Assembly: GCF_011075055.1 (NCBI RefSeq)
Contig: NC_058145.1
Location: forward strand, 6,047,228 to 6,111,227
Origin: Mangifera indica
Taxonomy: Eukaryota > Streptophyta > Magnoliopsida > Sapindales > Anacardiaceae
Direction of reading: 5' to 3'
Length of the DNA: 64,000 nucleotides
Below the pieces are notes generated by a model. It worked only from the letters and a program-made list of their open reading frames with translations, was not told the origin of the DNA and did not search any database. The position numbers and the translations under genes are program-made. The stretch's first letter is position 1; each line of letters starts with the position of its first letter. Positions 1 through 12,053 of this stretch are shown piece after piece.

Positions 1-184
1 TTAATTCAATTTGAAGAATTAAAAGAACTTACTTTAACACAAGGAGTCCAAATACATGAATTGGTCTAAGGGCAGCAAGGAGCACGTGTTGGGCATTATT
101 CCTAAGGCCAAATTTCGTACTTAGCCGAATATGCATATGGAAGCCCAAGTCATATCAATTCGGCTAGCCCTATCGTGATTAGTT

Positions 185-318
185 ATTATCTAGTTGTTAT
201 CCTAGTTTAATTAGGAAAGCTTGTTTAGTCATTATCTAATTGTTATCCTAGTTTAATTAAGAAAGATTGTTTAATTATTATTTAATTGTTATCCTAGTTT
301 AATTAGGAGAGTACTTAG
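185..318. repeat. 46-bp tandem repeat, about 2.9 copies
   Basis: Three head-to-tail copies of an AT-rich unit start near 185, 231 and 277. Each carries the core TTGTTATCCTAGTTTAATTA. The first two copies differ at only a few positions and the third is partial. It lies in non-coding DNA upstream of a possible LTR-like stretch. Its function is unknown; it may be part of an old LTR. Confidence 0.75.
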
Positions 319-2330
319 TTGTCATGAGTTGTTATTTTCTTTTTTTTTTAAAGGATTTGTTTATTTTTTTAGGGTTAGAAGCAACATATATATATGTATT
401 AAACTCAAGATTATGGGGTAGACTTGATTCTAATCAAAATTTCAAATTTCTCCAAAGTTTTTGTAAGAGTTTTCTTTGAATTCACTTCTTGAGAAAGTTG
501 TGAATTTTTTCTTTGATAATTAGAGTTCCTTGTTGTTAGATAATAAGAGGGTTTTAATTCTTTTGGTTTATGCTAGATAGATCTTTAGGCCAAATTCCAA
601 TAGATTGTTATAGTTCTTGTTAGATCGATCAACACGGGTTATATCAACTTCTATGCGACAAAGTTTGGAGTAGCTCTTTCTCTCTTTAAGAATCTTGCTC
701 TTTGAAATCTCTTTCTTATTTAAGTTGTTAATGGTGGTTTCCTCAGATGTCTCTTTGTGCTCATATACCCAACCATTTCTCTCTGTCTCAAGAAAAAAGG
801 CAAAAATTAAGGTTTTAGCAAGGAGCATGACATATATAAGTGATCCAAAGTCTCCCTTTCATCAAGAATCTCTTTTTCAGTTAGGTTTCCGTACAATGTG
901 ATGTACAAGTGTACATCTCTTTACTTATACTAGCGTGGCAACTTGTGTGAGCTATCTGCTTGGTGGATGACATATGGGTGTGTGTTTGCTTCCAATTCTG
1001 ATATTGGCTTGATTCATTCCAAATTCGAATTTAAGTTTAGGAAAAAAGCAATTATACCCTCTAGAGCATACCAAAGGGTGTCACAGTAATTTGGTTTTTT
1101 CCTCTTTTGATTATTTTATTGTGGTGTACAAGAAACCATGTACAGTTGTACACTTCTTTAGAAGTATATGCCAGTTCATGAATTAGGGAAGACATAAAGG
1201 TCATTTCATGCATGGTGCATGAATTGGTTAAATAAAAGAGGATGTGCGGTCATGTATATTAACGGTGCATGCCCATACACCTAATAATTCAGGAACAGTG
1301 CCAACAAGACAAAATTGTATATTCTTTCATGAAGAAGTGTATGGTCATATATGACATTTGAATTTTAGATAAGGACGTTTCTCATGATTGTGGATTATGA
1401 TTTTTGTAATAAAACTGCTAGTATGACTATACATAGCATTATTTAGCCAAAATAAGAAGGGGTCGCAAGGTGTTAAATGATTCATATTTGTATCCTTTGT
1501 TTCCAGAGAAAACAAAACATTTGAGAGAGAGTTTTAGTAAAGGCAAAGACCATTGAAAATGGTTTATGAGTGTAAGAGTCTATTTAGCTATGTGAAGACC
1601 TTGCTTACAATTAGAAGTCAAGTAAGTATGGTGATCTATTATTTTCATTAGGTTATACATGATGTGCTAGGTTTGGATACACTGAAAGTGATATGTATAC
1701 TCTGTACAAATAAGATGATGACAAATGTGAAGAGATTTTCCATTATATTGTAGTTAGCCTAGAAAGTATGTTAGAAACATGTATTTATTGAGTATGATTT
1801 TGTGTGGTTGAAGATACATAATTTGATGTATGTTAATAGTGTAATAAGGATTGAAATCTTTATTTTTAGGATTATAGACTTATTTTTTATCACTTCAGGG
1901 ATAAAGACTATATTGGATTTGTTAAAAAATTGATAGAATAATAGGATCAGACAACGGTGCACCATTATACACACAGGTACATAGTCATACATATCATAGT
2001 TAGAATATGAGAGGAAAGCATAACACATAGGCCTTATTTTAGAATTACAACATTCATTCCCCAAATATGAAAAATATCAAACACATAGGTCTAGGGCTCA
2101 TGTGTCAAAAAGCATATTCAACTATCATGGCATATGATATGAAGTCAACCTATGCTTATCAATCAAGCTCTAACACTTCAAGCTCTACCAATACCACCCA
2201 AGCCCATGCTCTATCCTCATTCCAATCAGCCCTACACTTGTTAATACGCTCAAACCACTCCATTAGGTGCAATGTAATTATTTGGAAACAAGCTTAGCAC
2301 CTAAGCCCAATGATGCTACTTGTATGTTTC
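319..2330. other. Intergenic AT-rich DNA, no gene recognised
   Basis: Only short, low-complexity open frames occur here and none resembles a known family. A TATA-like run at about 385-400, followed by a T-rich leader to about 660, looks like the R-U5 part of an old LTR, but I cannot find its partner or any coding remnant. The short run GTACA recurs around 903-915 and 1120-1150 without a clear pattern. The stretch ends at the target site of the outer LINE. Confidence 0.5.
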
Positions 2331-2342
2331 CTTATGCATTTA
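2331..2342. repeat. Target-site duplication, left copy (outer LINE)
   Basis: CTTATGCATTTA is repeated exactly at 14313-14324. The two copies bracket the minus-strand LINE and its nested insert, so they mark one insertion event. Confidence 0.85.
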
Positions 2343-2647
2343 TTTATTTTTTGGTAAATAATATAGTATTAAACCAAAAAGAGCCTTACCATGGGACAAG
2401 ACCCCAGGTTAAGGAGAAAAGCCTTGACTCGGACAAGTCCCGAGCTAAGGCATGAAGAGATCCAATGATAAGCACTACAAACTGAAACTAAGTCACCATA
2501 CATAGAAAAACCTTACAAGCATTAACTAGATACAAGAATCACATATGACAAAGGTCACAATAGTACATCACATGCAATATCCGACAATTTTGAAGAGCTA
2601 ATGGAAGATTGATCTTGGCAGGTTCCATATCGAAGTAATGGTGTCAT

Positions 2648-3652
2648 TTATGTGTGACTCGGGATGTTTGATAAGGGAGAGATTCTAGCCTTCACACAAT
2701 CCTTTATAGTGGCAATGATCCTTTCTTGCGGAGATTTACTTTTACCAAAGAAAACATTGTTTTGTTCATACCAAATGTGGTATAAAGTGGCCCCAAAACA
2801 TAGTTTGCAAATGATGTGGAGTAGAGTATCCCTCTTCCATTTGTTTACACAATAAGGTATAAGAGAGCCCCATTGTTGGTAAGGATTATCCAAAAGGCAT
2901 AGATCGGCAATATAGTTCCAAATGGAGGCAGAATAGGAGCATTAAAAGAATAGGTGGTCCATGCTTTCTGGAGCCAAATTGCAAAGACCACACATATTGT
3001 TTGGAATGATACCGAGGTTATGTAGTTTATCCTTTGTTTTCATACCACCCTTAATACCCATCCATGCAATGAAGGAGTGTCTAGGGTAGTGTCTTTTGAA
3101 CCAAATGATATTATACCACGAAAGTTTTGCTTTAGTCTCCCTTATACTGTTCCAAGCCGACTTGATAGAGAATTGACCATTGGCACTTGGTTTCCACCAT
3201 AGGATATCTTCACCATTTAAAGGGGCTGGAGTTATGGTATTTTTGGTTTCCATAAGGGCTGTAGAATTTGTCAACGGCCATTTCCATGCACCTTTCTCAA
3301 TCACCTCCTTTACCTTGGAATACAACGGTAGCCTCTAGTCATATACCACCCTAGGACTATATGTGTCAATAAGGGGTCCTAAAGTATGCCAATTGTCATG
3401 CCAAAGATGAGTATTCTGCCCATTTCCCATAATTTTATGGATTTTATCTTTAATGCTTTTCCTAAGCAAAAGCAATTTCCTCCAAACCCAAGAACAATTG
3501 CCAATTGGCTTAACCTCCCAAAAAATTTTGTTTCTAAGCCGATTATCATTAATCCAATCAGCCCATAAAGAGGTACCAGCTTTTTGAAGGAGTTTCCAGA
3601 TATGCTTCATCATAGTAGCCTTGTTCCAAGATTTGCTTTTCATAATACCCAA
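2648..3652 (-). pseudogene. LINE ORF2 C-terminal region (outer copy)
   Basis: Three open stretches (2648-2893, 2942-3325, 3335-3652) are collinear with the plus-strand copy at about 10750-11799. They cover the region after the RT thumb and a zf-RVT-like segment with the motif CGLCNLAPES followed by DHLFF. The frames are separated by stops and small indels, so this part of ORF2 is broken. The last codons correspond to the C-terminus of the inner copy, but this copy stops about 16 residues earlier. Confidence 0.8.
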
Positions 3653-3796
3653 GCCTCCTTCCTCTTTTGGAAAACAAATCTCATCCCAAGCAACCTTTGC
3701 CTTCTTGCTATAGGTTATGTCTCCACTCCAAAGGAAATTCCTAAGGTAGCCATCAATTACCTTGTGTACTTTTGTGGGGAGAATAAAGGTTGAAGA

Positions 3797-5554
3797 CTAA
3801 TATACCTGGATGCTAAAAATAATAGCCTTGATGAGAATAAGTCTTCCAGCATAAGAAAGGAATTTACTTTTCCAAGATAAGATTCTAGCCATAATCTTGT
3901 CAATGAGGGGTTTGCAATCATCAACTTTTAGTTTGGAGGATATCATAGGTACACCAAGGTACTTAAAAGGGGGTGTACTAAACTCTATATCGAGGATTGA
4001 TTTCAGGCGCTCCGCTTCAGAATTATTGACCCCCAAAAGATAAAGATTGCTTTTGGTTAGATTTGTTCTAAGTCTAGACCATGAATGGAAGCAATCTAAT
4101 GTCTCCTTCATTAGAGATATGGAATCCGCATCCGCCCTACAAAATATCATGAGGTCATCGACAAAATATAAGTGTGTAATATTATTTTTCTTACACTTCC
4201 AATGATGGCTAAAACGAGCATTCTCCTTTAGTTCACTAAGCATGCAAGAAAACACCTCTATGACAATAATAAAAAGGTATGGGAAGAGTGGATCCCCTTG
4301 CCTTAGCCCTCTAGTACTTTTGAAGAAGCCAACAAGTTCACCATTTAGGCCCACCGAGAACATAGGACTAATGATGCAAGTCTTTATCCAACTAATGAAC
4401 TTTTGCGGCATATCAATGGTATCAAGGACATCAAGCAAGAAATCCCAATTTAAGGTGTCATATGCTTTCATGATATCTATCTTCATGGCACATTTCTTGT
4501 CATGAGTGTCCTTTTGGTAGCTATGCATAAGCTCTTGGCATAAAAGAATATTTTCACCAATGCAACGGCCTCTCACAAAAGCACCCTGAGCTTTGTTGTT
4601 GAACTGCGAAAGTATGGCTTTGAGGCGGTTTGCCATGATTTTGGTGATGCATTTGTACAAAGTATTGCAACAAGCTATAGGCTTGAAATCCTTACAAAGA
4701 GAAGGGTTAGTAATTTTAGAAACAAGAGCAAATATAGTGCAATTAACCTTTTTCAAGAGATGACCCATTTTAAAGAAGTGTTTGATGGCCTTTACAACAT
4801 CATCACCAATTATGTTCCATGCTACCTTGAAGAAACATGCACCATATCCATTCGGACCCGGGGCCTTGTTATTATCCATAACAAATATGGTTTCTTTGAT
4901 CTCCTCCGCTGAAATTTCTCTTATAAGCATATCCTTTTCCTTACATCCAAGCTGGAATTTGACTAACTTTTTAAGCTTCTCAAGATTCACATTAGAACAC
5001 TCATTTCCATTTTGGACAGATTTGAAGTGTTCCATAAACTCCTTCTTGACCTCCTCCATGTTGTGTACAAAAGATCCGTCCTCCCTTAGGATCCCATAGA
5101 TAGAGTTTTTATTCCTTCTACCTTTGATGCTCTTGAAGAAGAACTTTGTATTTTGATCACCTTCCTTCAGCCAATGAACTTTTGATTTTTGTCTAGCCAA
5201 AGATTCCTCAGCTAATGAAAGGGATCTATAGGTTCCTAAACTGATTTTTTCCTCTCGAGCAAGTTTCTCATCCAAGGGGTTTATCCGGAGAAACTCTTGG
5301 ATATTTTCAAGTTGCCTCCTAGCTTTTAACACTCTTTTGAAAATGTGGCCAAAAGACTCTTTATTTAACTTCTTTAACTCACCTTTCAGCTTTTTAAGCT
5401 TGCTTATCACATTGAACATAGGGCTGCCTTGTACTTCATGGCTCCAAACTTCAACAACAATGTTGAGAAAGTTTTCATGGTGTGTTCGCATATTAAAGAA
5501 TTTAAAAGGTATTTTCCTATATAATCTTCTATGGTTCCCATTCTTACCATGCAA
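3797..5554 (-). pseudogene. LINE ORF2 reverse transcriptase core (outer copy)
   Basis: A 585-codon open frame holds the linker after the endonuclease and the whole RT palm and fingers. Visible RT blocks are the motif-A aspartate in KIDIMKAYDTLNW (near residue 360), GLRQGDPL, and the catalytic YFVDD (near residue 465; codons at 4154-4168). The enzyme would copy LINE RNA at nicked target DNA. This is the best-preserved part of the outer LINE, and the catalytic aspartates are intact, unlike the inner copy. Frames on both sides are broken, so it is a fragment of a normally about 1,200-residue ORF2 protein. Confidence 0.9.
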
Positions 5555-6128
5555 GGAGAGTGATCGGATATGGAGGGGTTAAGGAAGTGAGCCATAGCAT
5601 TTGGGAATGTATCATTCCAAGAATCATTAATAAGAGCCCTATCTATTTTACATGTTATCCTCCTCTCGCTTTCACTACAATTGCTCCAAGTTAAGAGATA
5701 ACCTATAAACCTTAGGTCATCCAATTCAGCCTCCCTTATGCAATTTCTAAGGTCTTCGCAATAGTAATTACCCTAAGTTGCCCCACCAACCTTTTCTTGA
5801 GGGTGTCTAATAGCATTAAAATCTCCTAATATAATCCAGAGGGAGTTTTGCATCATATGGGATTTATTAATGAGATTACGCCAAAGGACCTTCCTCTCCA
5901 TGGGATTATTGCTGCCATAGACTATTGTCAAGCCAATACTAGTATTTTCCTTTACAAGCCTCACATCACAATGCATGTATTGGGCATCATCCGCAATAAC
6001 ATTGAGTCTAATAGTAGCTTTATTCCATCCGATCCAAATTTTGCCTATAGAACCATCCCTCTCATTACTACAATGTTTCTAACCTTCCCAAATACTAGAG
6101 GATACTCTATTAACATTAGTACTACGTA
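5555..6128 (-). pseudogene. LINE ORF2 endonuclease, C-terminal part (outer copy)
   Basis: Fragments at 5407-5724 and 5773-5976 give the end of an APE-type endonuclease. IVYGSNNP is followed by WIILGDFNAI, the metal-binding GDFN block, then SDHSP, the catalytic SDH block. The N-terminal part of the same domain is displaced to 12054-12171 by the inner LINE. A TAG interrupts the frame near 5773, just after GGAT. The enzyme would nick the target so that reverse transcription can be primed there. Confidence 0.85.
6114..6128. repeat. Target-site duplication, left copy (inner LINE)
   Basis: CATTAGTACTACGTA occurs here and again at 12039-12053, directly after the poly(A) of the inner LINE. Joining the flanks across one copy restores the outer LINE sequence, as shown by the homologous stretch at about 8270-8310. 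Confidence 0.95.
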
Positions 6129-6643
6129 AGAAAGGTTTGTGTTGGAAAAAAATTCTCTCTCTTGAAAATGTTCTCCCTTCTCTCTAAAATCTCATCCCTT
6201 TCCTTTTGACTATTTCCACCCTCCGTCAACTCCCCTTGGTTGGTGGCCCTTCCGGCACCAATCTCTAGTCTGGTGACCCTACTGGTCGCTGGCTCCTCCC
6301 CTCATGGTTGCTCTCCTCTTTGTTTCACTTTTTCGGTCATCCTTTCAGCTCACTAGTATTAGGTTTATTTTCAGTTTTGTGTAATCTCTGCCTTAGTTCC
6401 TTTCTCTGTGTTTATCTTAGTATTTTGTTTATCATTCTCTAGGTTGCATTTCTCTAGTGACCATCTTTGTTTTTCCAGGTTTCTCTTTGTTTTCCACCTT
6501 CTTTCTTGGCGGTTTTCATAAACTTCCTCTCAAATTTTCAAATTTCCTACTTTATTTTGTATCTATTTGCGTTCCTTCCCTTTTGGTGTATGCAGCAATC
6601 TCTATTTCCATTTCCAGAGCTGTTTCTTTCCATTTTCGGTGAT
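6129..6643 (+). other. 5' UTR of the inner LINE
   Basis: This 515-bp leader matches the reverse complement of about 13698-14300 in the outer LINE. It is pyrimidine-rich and locally GC-richer (about 6230-6310) than its surroundings. LINE 5' UTRs usually hold the internal promoter, but I see no specific promoter motif. Short frames here are not conserved between the copies. Confidence 0.75.
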
Positions 6644-8098
6644 ATGTCAAATAAGGAAATATCTTTGCCAACCTGCATTACTTCAGCATGAAACACCATG
6701 ATACCCTTTCACTCAAATTCGATAATGTTGTGGATAATGTATCAAATGCTTCCAAAAAGGAGTCTTGCAAAGAAGGGACCTTTCCAAAACCCTTATCCTC
6801 CAAGTTACTGGAAGAGTCTTTTTTGACAACCATTTCTTTGGATCTAGCGACTAAAGGCAATCGCTTTTGGAACAATTTATTTAAAGAGAAAAAATTATCA
6901 AACCAGAAGCTAGAATACTTTCCCCCTATGGAAAACCTTGCTGGGGGAAAAAACTCTATTTCCCTTCCTCTTGAAGTTGCGGATAAAGGTGCAAAGAGAT
7001 GGGAGAAATGTGCCATTGATTTCTTCATGGGTAGAAGAATGCTTTTTCTTCTTGTCAAAAGGTATGTTGTCCGCCATTGGTTCAACTGTGGGCTTGCTGA
7101 TATTATATCCATCGGAATAGGAGTTTATCTTCTAAAATTCAAGGTTGTAGAAGTAATTATGAAAGTCTTGGAAGAGGAGACATGGATGATTGGAGGGCAG
7201 CCCCTTTTTGTTAGGAAATGGGAAAAAAATCTTCCAATGGTAGCGGAAAACATAAAAAAAATAGTAGTGTGGGTTAAATTCTATGGAATTCCATTGGAAT
7301 TTTGGAGTTTGAAGGGTTTTAGCCATATTGCTAATGTTCTAAGTCGCCCCTCTATGTGGATTCAGTCACGGAGGAAGGGTACTAGAGTATGCACGTATTT
7401 GTGTGGAGATTAGCGTCAACCATGATTTCTCGGATAAATTGAAGCTTGTACTACCAACTAAAGAAAAGGTTGCAATTCAGTTGGAGTATGCATGGAAACC
7501 ATTAAAATGCAACTTGTGTAATATGTTTGGTCATGGAAATCAAGAGTGTAAAAGGAGAGGCTGAAAAAAGGAAATTTAACTTGTATAAAGGAAAAAATGA
7601 GACTAGTAAGGAGAAAGCTACAGGTGCAAAGGTATGGATGGCAAATTATGGAACTCACCAAAATATAGAGACTAACAATGGGAATGGTAGAGTAAACTTA
7701 GAGACCCTAAGGAGAAAGCTAGTGATCGGAAAGGAGAACTATGACAATAGTATGAGGCGTTGAATAATAACAAATTTGCAGCCTTAGCCACCAATGAAAC
7801 TAGTGGAATTAAGGTTGTTCATAATGAAGGGAAGGTTATCATTTTAGATGAGACACATGATAAATTAGTCCCATCAAACATCTTGGACTCAACTCATGGT
7901 GCATCTTCAACCAACACCATGATATCAAATATGGTCGTACCTACAAATTTGGAGCAGGTGGAGGAAAATCCTTCAAAGGATGAAGTTTCAGATCATGAAC
8001 TTTGTGAATCTCCAGAAATTAACCATTTTGGAGGCAAAATCAAGGTTGATGAGATGGATTTCAAAAGGGAGAAGGGTGACATTCTAAGCAAATCTTAG
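6644..8098 (+). pseudogene. LINE ORF1, DUF4283 and zinc-knuckle protein (inner copy)
   Basis: The start MSNKEISLP at 6644 is shared with the outer copy, where it is at 13697. A one-base loss near 6685 breaks the frame here, and the reading resumes at 6688. The 6688-7413 frame contains a DUF4283-like region (RWEKCAIDFFMGRR through FYGIPLEFW). After another shift comes a CX2CX4HX4C zinc knuckle at 7508-7549. The acidic C-terminal region runs to 8098. ORF1 proteins of plant LINEs are thought to bind element RNA and form the RNP. At least two frame breaks make this copy non-functional. Confidence 0.85.
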
Positions 8099-8151
8099 CG
8101 GAAGAGATTAGTGAAACAAAGGCAGAACTCTTCCCCCATTGATTCTCTAAA

Positions 8152-9300
8152 ATGACCAATTTAGCATGCTGGAACATTAGGGGCCTAAATGCTCCTATCA
8201 AGCAAAAAGAGGTTAGTAGATTCATTTTGCAAAATAAAATTGATATCATGGCTATTCTTGAAACAAAAGTACACAGTACTAATGTTAATAGAGTATGCTC
8301 TAGTATTTGGGAAGGTTGGGAACATTGTAGTAATGTGAGGGATGGTTCTATAGGTAGAATTTGGATTGGACGGAATAAAGCTACTATTAAACTAAATGTT
8401 ATTATAGATGATGCCCAATACATGCATTGTGATGTGAAGCTTGTAAAGGAAAATACTAGTATTGACTTGACAATAGTCTATGGTAGCAATAATCCCATGA
8501 AGAGGAAGGTTTTTTAGCGTAATCTCATAAATAAATCCCATATGATGCAAAACTCCCCCTAGATTATATTGGGAGATTTTAATGCTATTAGACACCTTCA
8601 AGAAAAGGTTGGTGGGGCAACTTAGGGTAATTACTACTGTGAATACCTTAGAAATTGCATGAGGGAGGCTGAATTGGATGACCTAAGGTTCATGGGTCAT
8701 CTCCTAACTTGGAGCAATTGTAGTGAAGGTGAGAGAAGGATAACATGTAAACTAGATAGGGCTCTTATTAATGATTCTTAGAAGGATATATTCCCGAATG
8801 CTATGGCTCATTTCCTCAACCCCTTATATCTGATCACTCTCCTTTCATGGTAAGAATGGGAACCATAGAAGATTGTAGGAAAGTACCTTTTAAATTCTTT
8901 AATAATGTGAACACACCATGAAAACTTTCTCAACATTGTTGCTGAAGTTTGGAGCCATGAAGCATAAGGTAGCCCTATGTTTAATGTGATAAGTAAGCTT
9001 AAAAAGCTAAAAGGTGAGTTAAAGAAGTTAAATAAGGAGTCTTATGGCCATATTTCCGAAAGAGTGTTAGAAGCTAGGAGGTAACTTGAAAACGTCCAAA
9101 AGCTTCTCCAGATAAGCCCTTTGGATGAGAAACTTGCTCGACAGGAAAAATTCAGTTTAGAATCCTATAAATCCCTTTTATTAGCTGAGGAATCTTTGGC
9201 TAGACAAAAATCAAAAGTTCATTGACTAAAGGAAGGTGATCAAAATACAAAGTTCTTCTTCAAGAGCATCAAAGGTAGAAAGAATAGGAACTCTATCTAT
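8152..9300 (+). pseudogene. LINE ORF2 endonuclease and linker (inner copy)
   Basis: ORF2 starts at 8152 with MTNLACWNIRGLNAP, the typical N-terminus of an APE-type endonuclease. AILETKV follows (catalytic Glu block), then ILGDFNAI near 8570. Stops occur at 8515-8517, near 8559, near 8622, near 8780 and near 9225; most fall where the outer copy has TGG. A frameshift lies near 8825, in the region of the SDHSP block. The nuclease is therefore dead. The linker to the RT continues to about 9300. Confidence 0.85.
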
Positions 9301-10959
9301 GTGATCCAAAGGGAGGATGAATCTTTTGTACATAACATGAAGGATGTCAAAGAGGAATTTGTGGAACACTTCAAATCTGTCCTAAATGGAAATAAACATT
9401 CAAATGTGAATCTTGAGAAGCTCAAAAAGTTAGTCAAATTCTGGCTTGGGTGTGAGGAAAAGGATATGCTCATAAGAGAAATTTCAGTGGAGGAGATCAA
9501 AGAAACCATTTTTGCCATGGATAATAATAAGGCTCTGGGTCTAGATGGATATGGTCCATGCTTCTTCGAGGCAGCATGGAACATAATTGGTGATGATATT
9601 GTAAAGGCCATCAAACACTTCTTTAAAATGGGTCATCTCTTAAAAGAGGTTAATTGCACTATACTTGCTCTTGTTCCTAAAATTACTAACCCTTATCTTT
9701 GTAAGGATTTCAGGCCTAGAGCTTGTTGCAATACTTTGTACAAATGCATCACCAAAATCATGGCAAACCGCCTCAAAGCCATATTTCCGTATTTCATCAA
9801 CAAAGCTCAAGGTACTTTTATGGGAGGCCGTTGCATTTATGAAAACATTTTATTATGCCAAGAGCTAATGCATAGCTACCAAAAGGACACTCATGACAAG
9901 AAATGTGCCATAAAGATAGATATCATGAAACCATATGACACCTTAAATTAGGATTTCTTGCTTGTTGTCCTTGATACTATTGATATGCCGTAAAAGTTCA
10001 TTAGTTGGATAAAAACTTGCATCACTAGTCCTATGTTCTCGGTGGGCCTAAATGGTGAACTTGTTGGCTTCTTCAAAAGTACTAGAGGGTTAAGGCAAGG
10101 GGATCCACTCTCTCCACACCTTTTTGTTATTGCCATGGAGGTACTATCTTGCATGCTTAGTGAACTAAAGGAGAATGCTCGTTTTAGCCATCATTGGAAG
10201 TCTAAGAAAAATAATATTACACACTTATGTTTTGCTAATGACCTCATGATATTTTGTAGGGCGGATGTGGATTCCATATCTCTAATAAAGGAGACATTAG
10301 ATTGCTTCCATTCATGGTCCGAACTTAGAAAAATTCTGACTAAAAGCAATATTTATCTTTCGGGGGTCAATAATTTTGAAGCGATGCGCCTTAAATCAAT
10401 CCTCGACATTAAGTTTGGTACACTTCCTTTTAAGTACCTTGGTGTACCTATGATATCCTCCAAACTAAAAGTTGATGATTGCAAACCCCTCATTGACAAG
10501 ATTGTGGCTAGAATCTCTTTTTGGAAAAGTAAATTCCTTTCTTATGTTAGAAGACTTATTCTCATCAAGGTTATTCTTTTTAGCATCCAAGTATATTGGT
10601 CTTCAACCTTTATTCTCCCCGCAAAGGTACACAAGGTAATTAATGGCTACCTTAGGAATTTCCTTTGGAGTGGAGACATAACCTATAACAAGAAAGCAAA
10701 GGTTGCTTGGAATGAGATTTGTCTTCCAAAAAAAGAAAGGGGCTTGGGTATTATGAAAAGCAAATCTTGGAACAAGGCTGCTATGATGAAGCTTATCTGG
10801 AAACTCCTTCAAAAAGCTGGTACCTCATTATGGGCTGATTGGATCAATGATAATCGACTTAGAAACAAAAGTTTTTGGGAGGTAAAACCAAATGGCAAAT
10901 GTTCTTGGGTTTGGAGGAAATTGCTTTTGCTTAGGAAAAGCATTAAAGATAAAATCTAG
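9301..10959 (+). pseudogene. LINE ORF2 reverse transcriptase (inner copy)
   Basis: Two long open stretches, 9301-9951 and 10033-10959, are collinear with the outer RT. They are separated by a TAG where the outer copy has TGG (near 9949) and a TAA where the outer copy has CAA (near 9990). The motif GLRQGDPL is present. The catalytic box reads FAND instead of FVDD (codons 10231-10242), so the first catalytic aspartate is Asn. That change alone should abolish polymerisation. Confidence 0.9.
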
Positions 10960-11799
10960 AAAATTGTGGGGAATGGGCAGAATACTCATCTTTGGCATGA
11001 CAATTGACATCTTTGAGGACCCCTTATTGATAAATATGGTCCTAGGGTGGTATATGACTCAAGGCTACCGTTGCATTGTAAGGTAAATGAGGTGATTGAG
11101 GAAGATGCATGGAAATGGCCGTTGACGAATTCTACAGCCCTTATGGAAATCAAAAATACTATAATTCCAACCCCTTCATACGGTGAAGATATCCTATGGT
11201 AAAAACCAAGTGCCAATGGTCAATTCTGTATCAAATCGGCTTGGAACAGTATAAGGGAGTCCAAAGCTAAAGTTTCGTGGTATAATATCATTTGGTTCAA
11301 AAGACACTTCCCTAGGCACTCTTTCATTGCATGGATGGGTATTAAGGGTGGTATGAAAACAAAGGATAAACTACATAACCTCGGCATCATTCCAAACAAT
11401 GTGTGTGGTGTTTGCAATTTGGCTCCGGAAAGTAGAGACCACCTATTCTTTCAATGCTCCTATTCTGCCTCCATTTGGAATTATATTGTCGATTTTTGCC
11501 TTTTGGATAATCCCCACCAACAATGGAGCTCTCTTGTTCCTTATTGTGCAAACAAATGGAAGGGTGATACTCTACTCCACATCATTTGCAAACTATGTTT
11601 TGCGGCCACTATATACCACATTTGGTGTGAGCGAAACCATGTTTTCTTTGGTAGAAGTAAATCTCCACAAGAAAGGATCATTACCACTATAAAGGATTGT
11701 GTGAGGGCTAGAATCTCACCCTTATCAAACATCCCGAGTTCATACATAAATGACACCATTGCTTTGATATGGGACTTGCCAAGATCAATCTTCCATTAG
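10960..11799 (+). pseudogene. LINE ORF2 C-terminal region (inner copy)
   Basis: After a stop near 10958 the sequence continues, interrupted, to an open stretch at 11335-11799. This carries a zf-RVT-like segment (CGVCNLAPES, then DHLFFQCS) and ends at 11799. No RNase H domain is evident. A double Trp in the outer copy near 3190-3200 reads as Trp-stop here near 11200. Confidence 0.8.
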
Positions 11800-12038
11800 C
11801 TCTTCAAAATTGTTGGATATTGTATATGATGTGTCATATGTGATTCTTCTAGTAAATGTTTGTAAGGTTTTTCTATGTATGGTGACTTAGTTTCAGTTTG
11901 TAGTGCTTATCATTCGATCTCTCCATGCCTTAGCCCGGGACTTGTCCGAGGCAAGGATTTTCTCCTTAACCTGTGGTCTTGTCCCATGGTAAGACACTTT
12001 TTGGTCTAATACTATATTATTTACCTAAAAAAAAAAAA
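11800..12038 (+). other. 3' UTR and poly(A) tail of the inner LINE
   Basis: This non-coding tail matches the reverse complement of about 2353-2600 in the outer LINE. It ends in 12 adenines at 12027-12038, which directly abut the second copy of the 15-bp duplication. That is the expected 3' boundary for target-primed reverse transcription. Confidence 0.9.
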
Positions 12039-12053
12039 CATTAGTACTACGTA
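12039..12053. repeat. Target-site duplication, right copy (inner LINE)
   Basis: Exact repeat of 6114-6128, lying directly after the poly(A) tail. The outer LINE resumes immediately after it. Confidence 0.95.

Larger units (their letters stand above)
6129..12038 (+). mobile_element. Inner LINE, full length, inserted into its own family
   Basis: A 5.9-kb plus-strand LINE with 5' UTR, ORF1, ORF2, 3' UTR and a 12-A tail, bracketed by a perfect 15-bp duplication. It aligns end to end with the outer LINE in reverse orientation, so it is not 5'-truncated. Both ORFs carry stops. Many are Trp codons (TGG) in the outer copy that have become TAG or TGA here, for example at 8515-8517, near 8780, 9225 and 9949. 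The outer copy must be the older insertion. Confidence 0.95.

Noticed and set aside
568..901. Overlapping 68-86-codon frames in the left flank
   Set aside because: Low-complexity composition, no family match and no conserved start; probably chance.
3797..5554. Stand-alone cellular reverse transcriptase or retron-like gene
   Set aside because: LINE ORF2 context, target duplications, poly(A) and a sister copy explain it fully.
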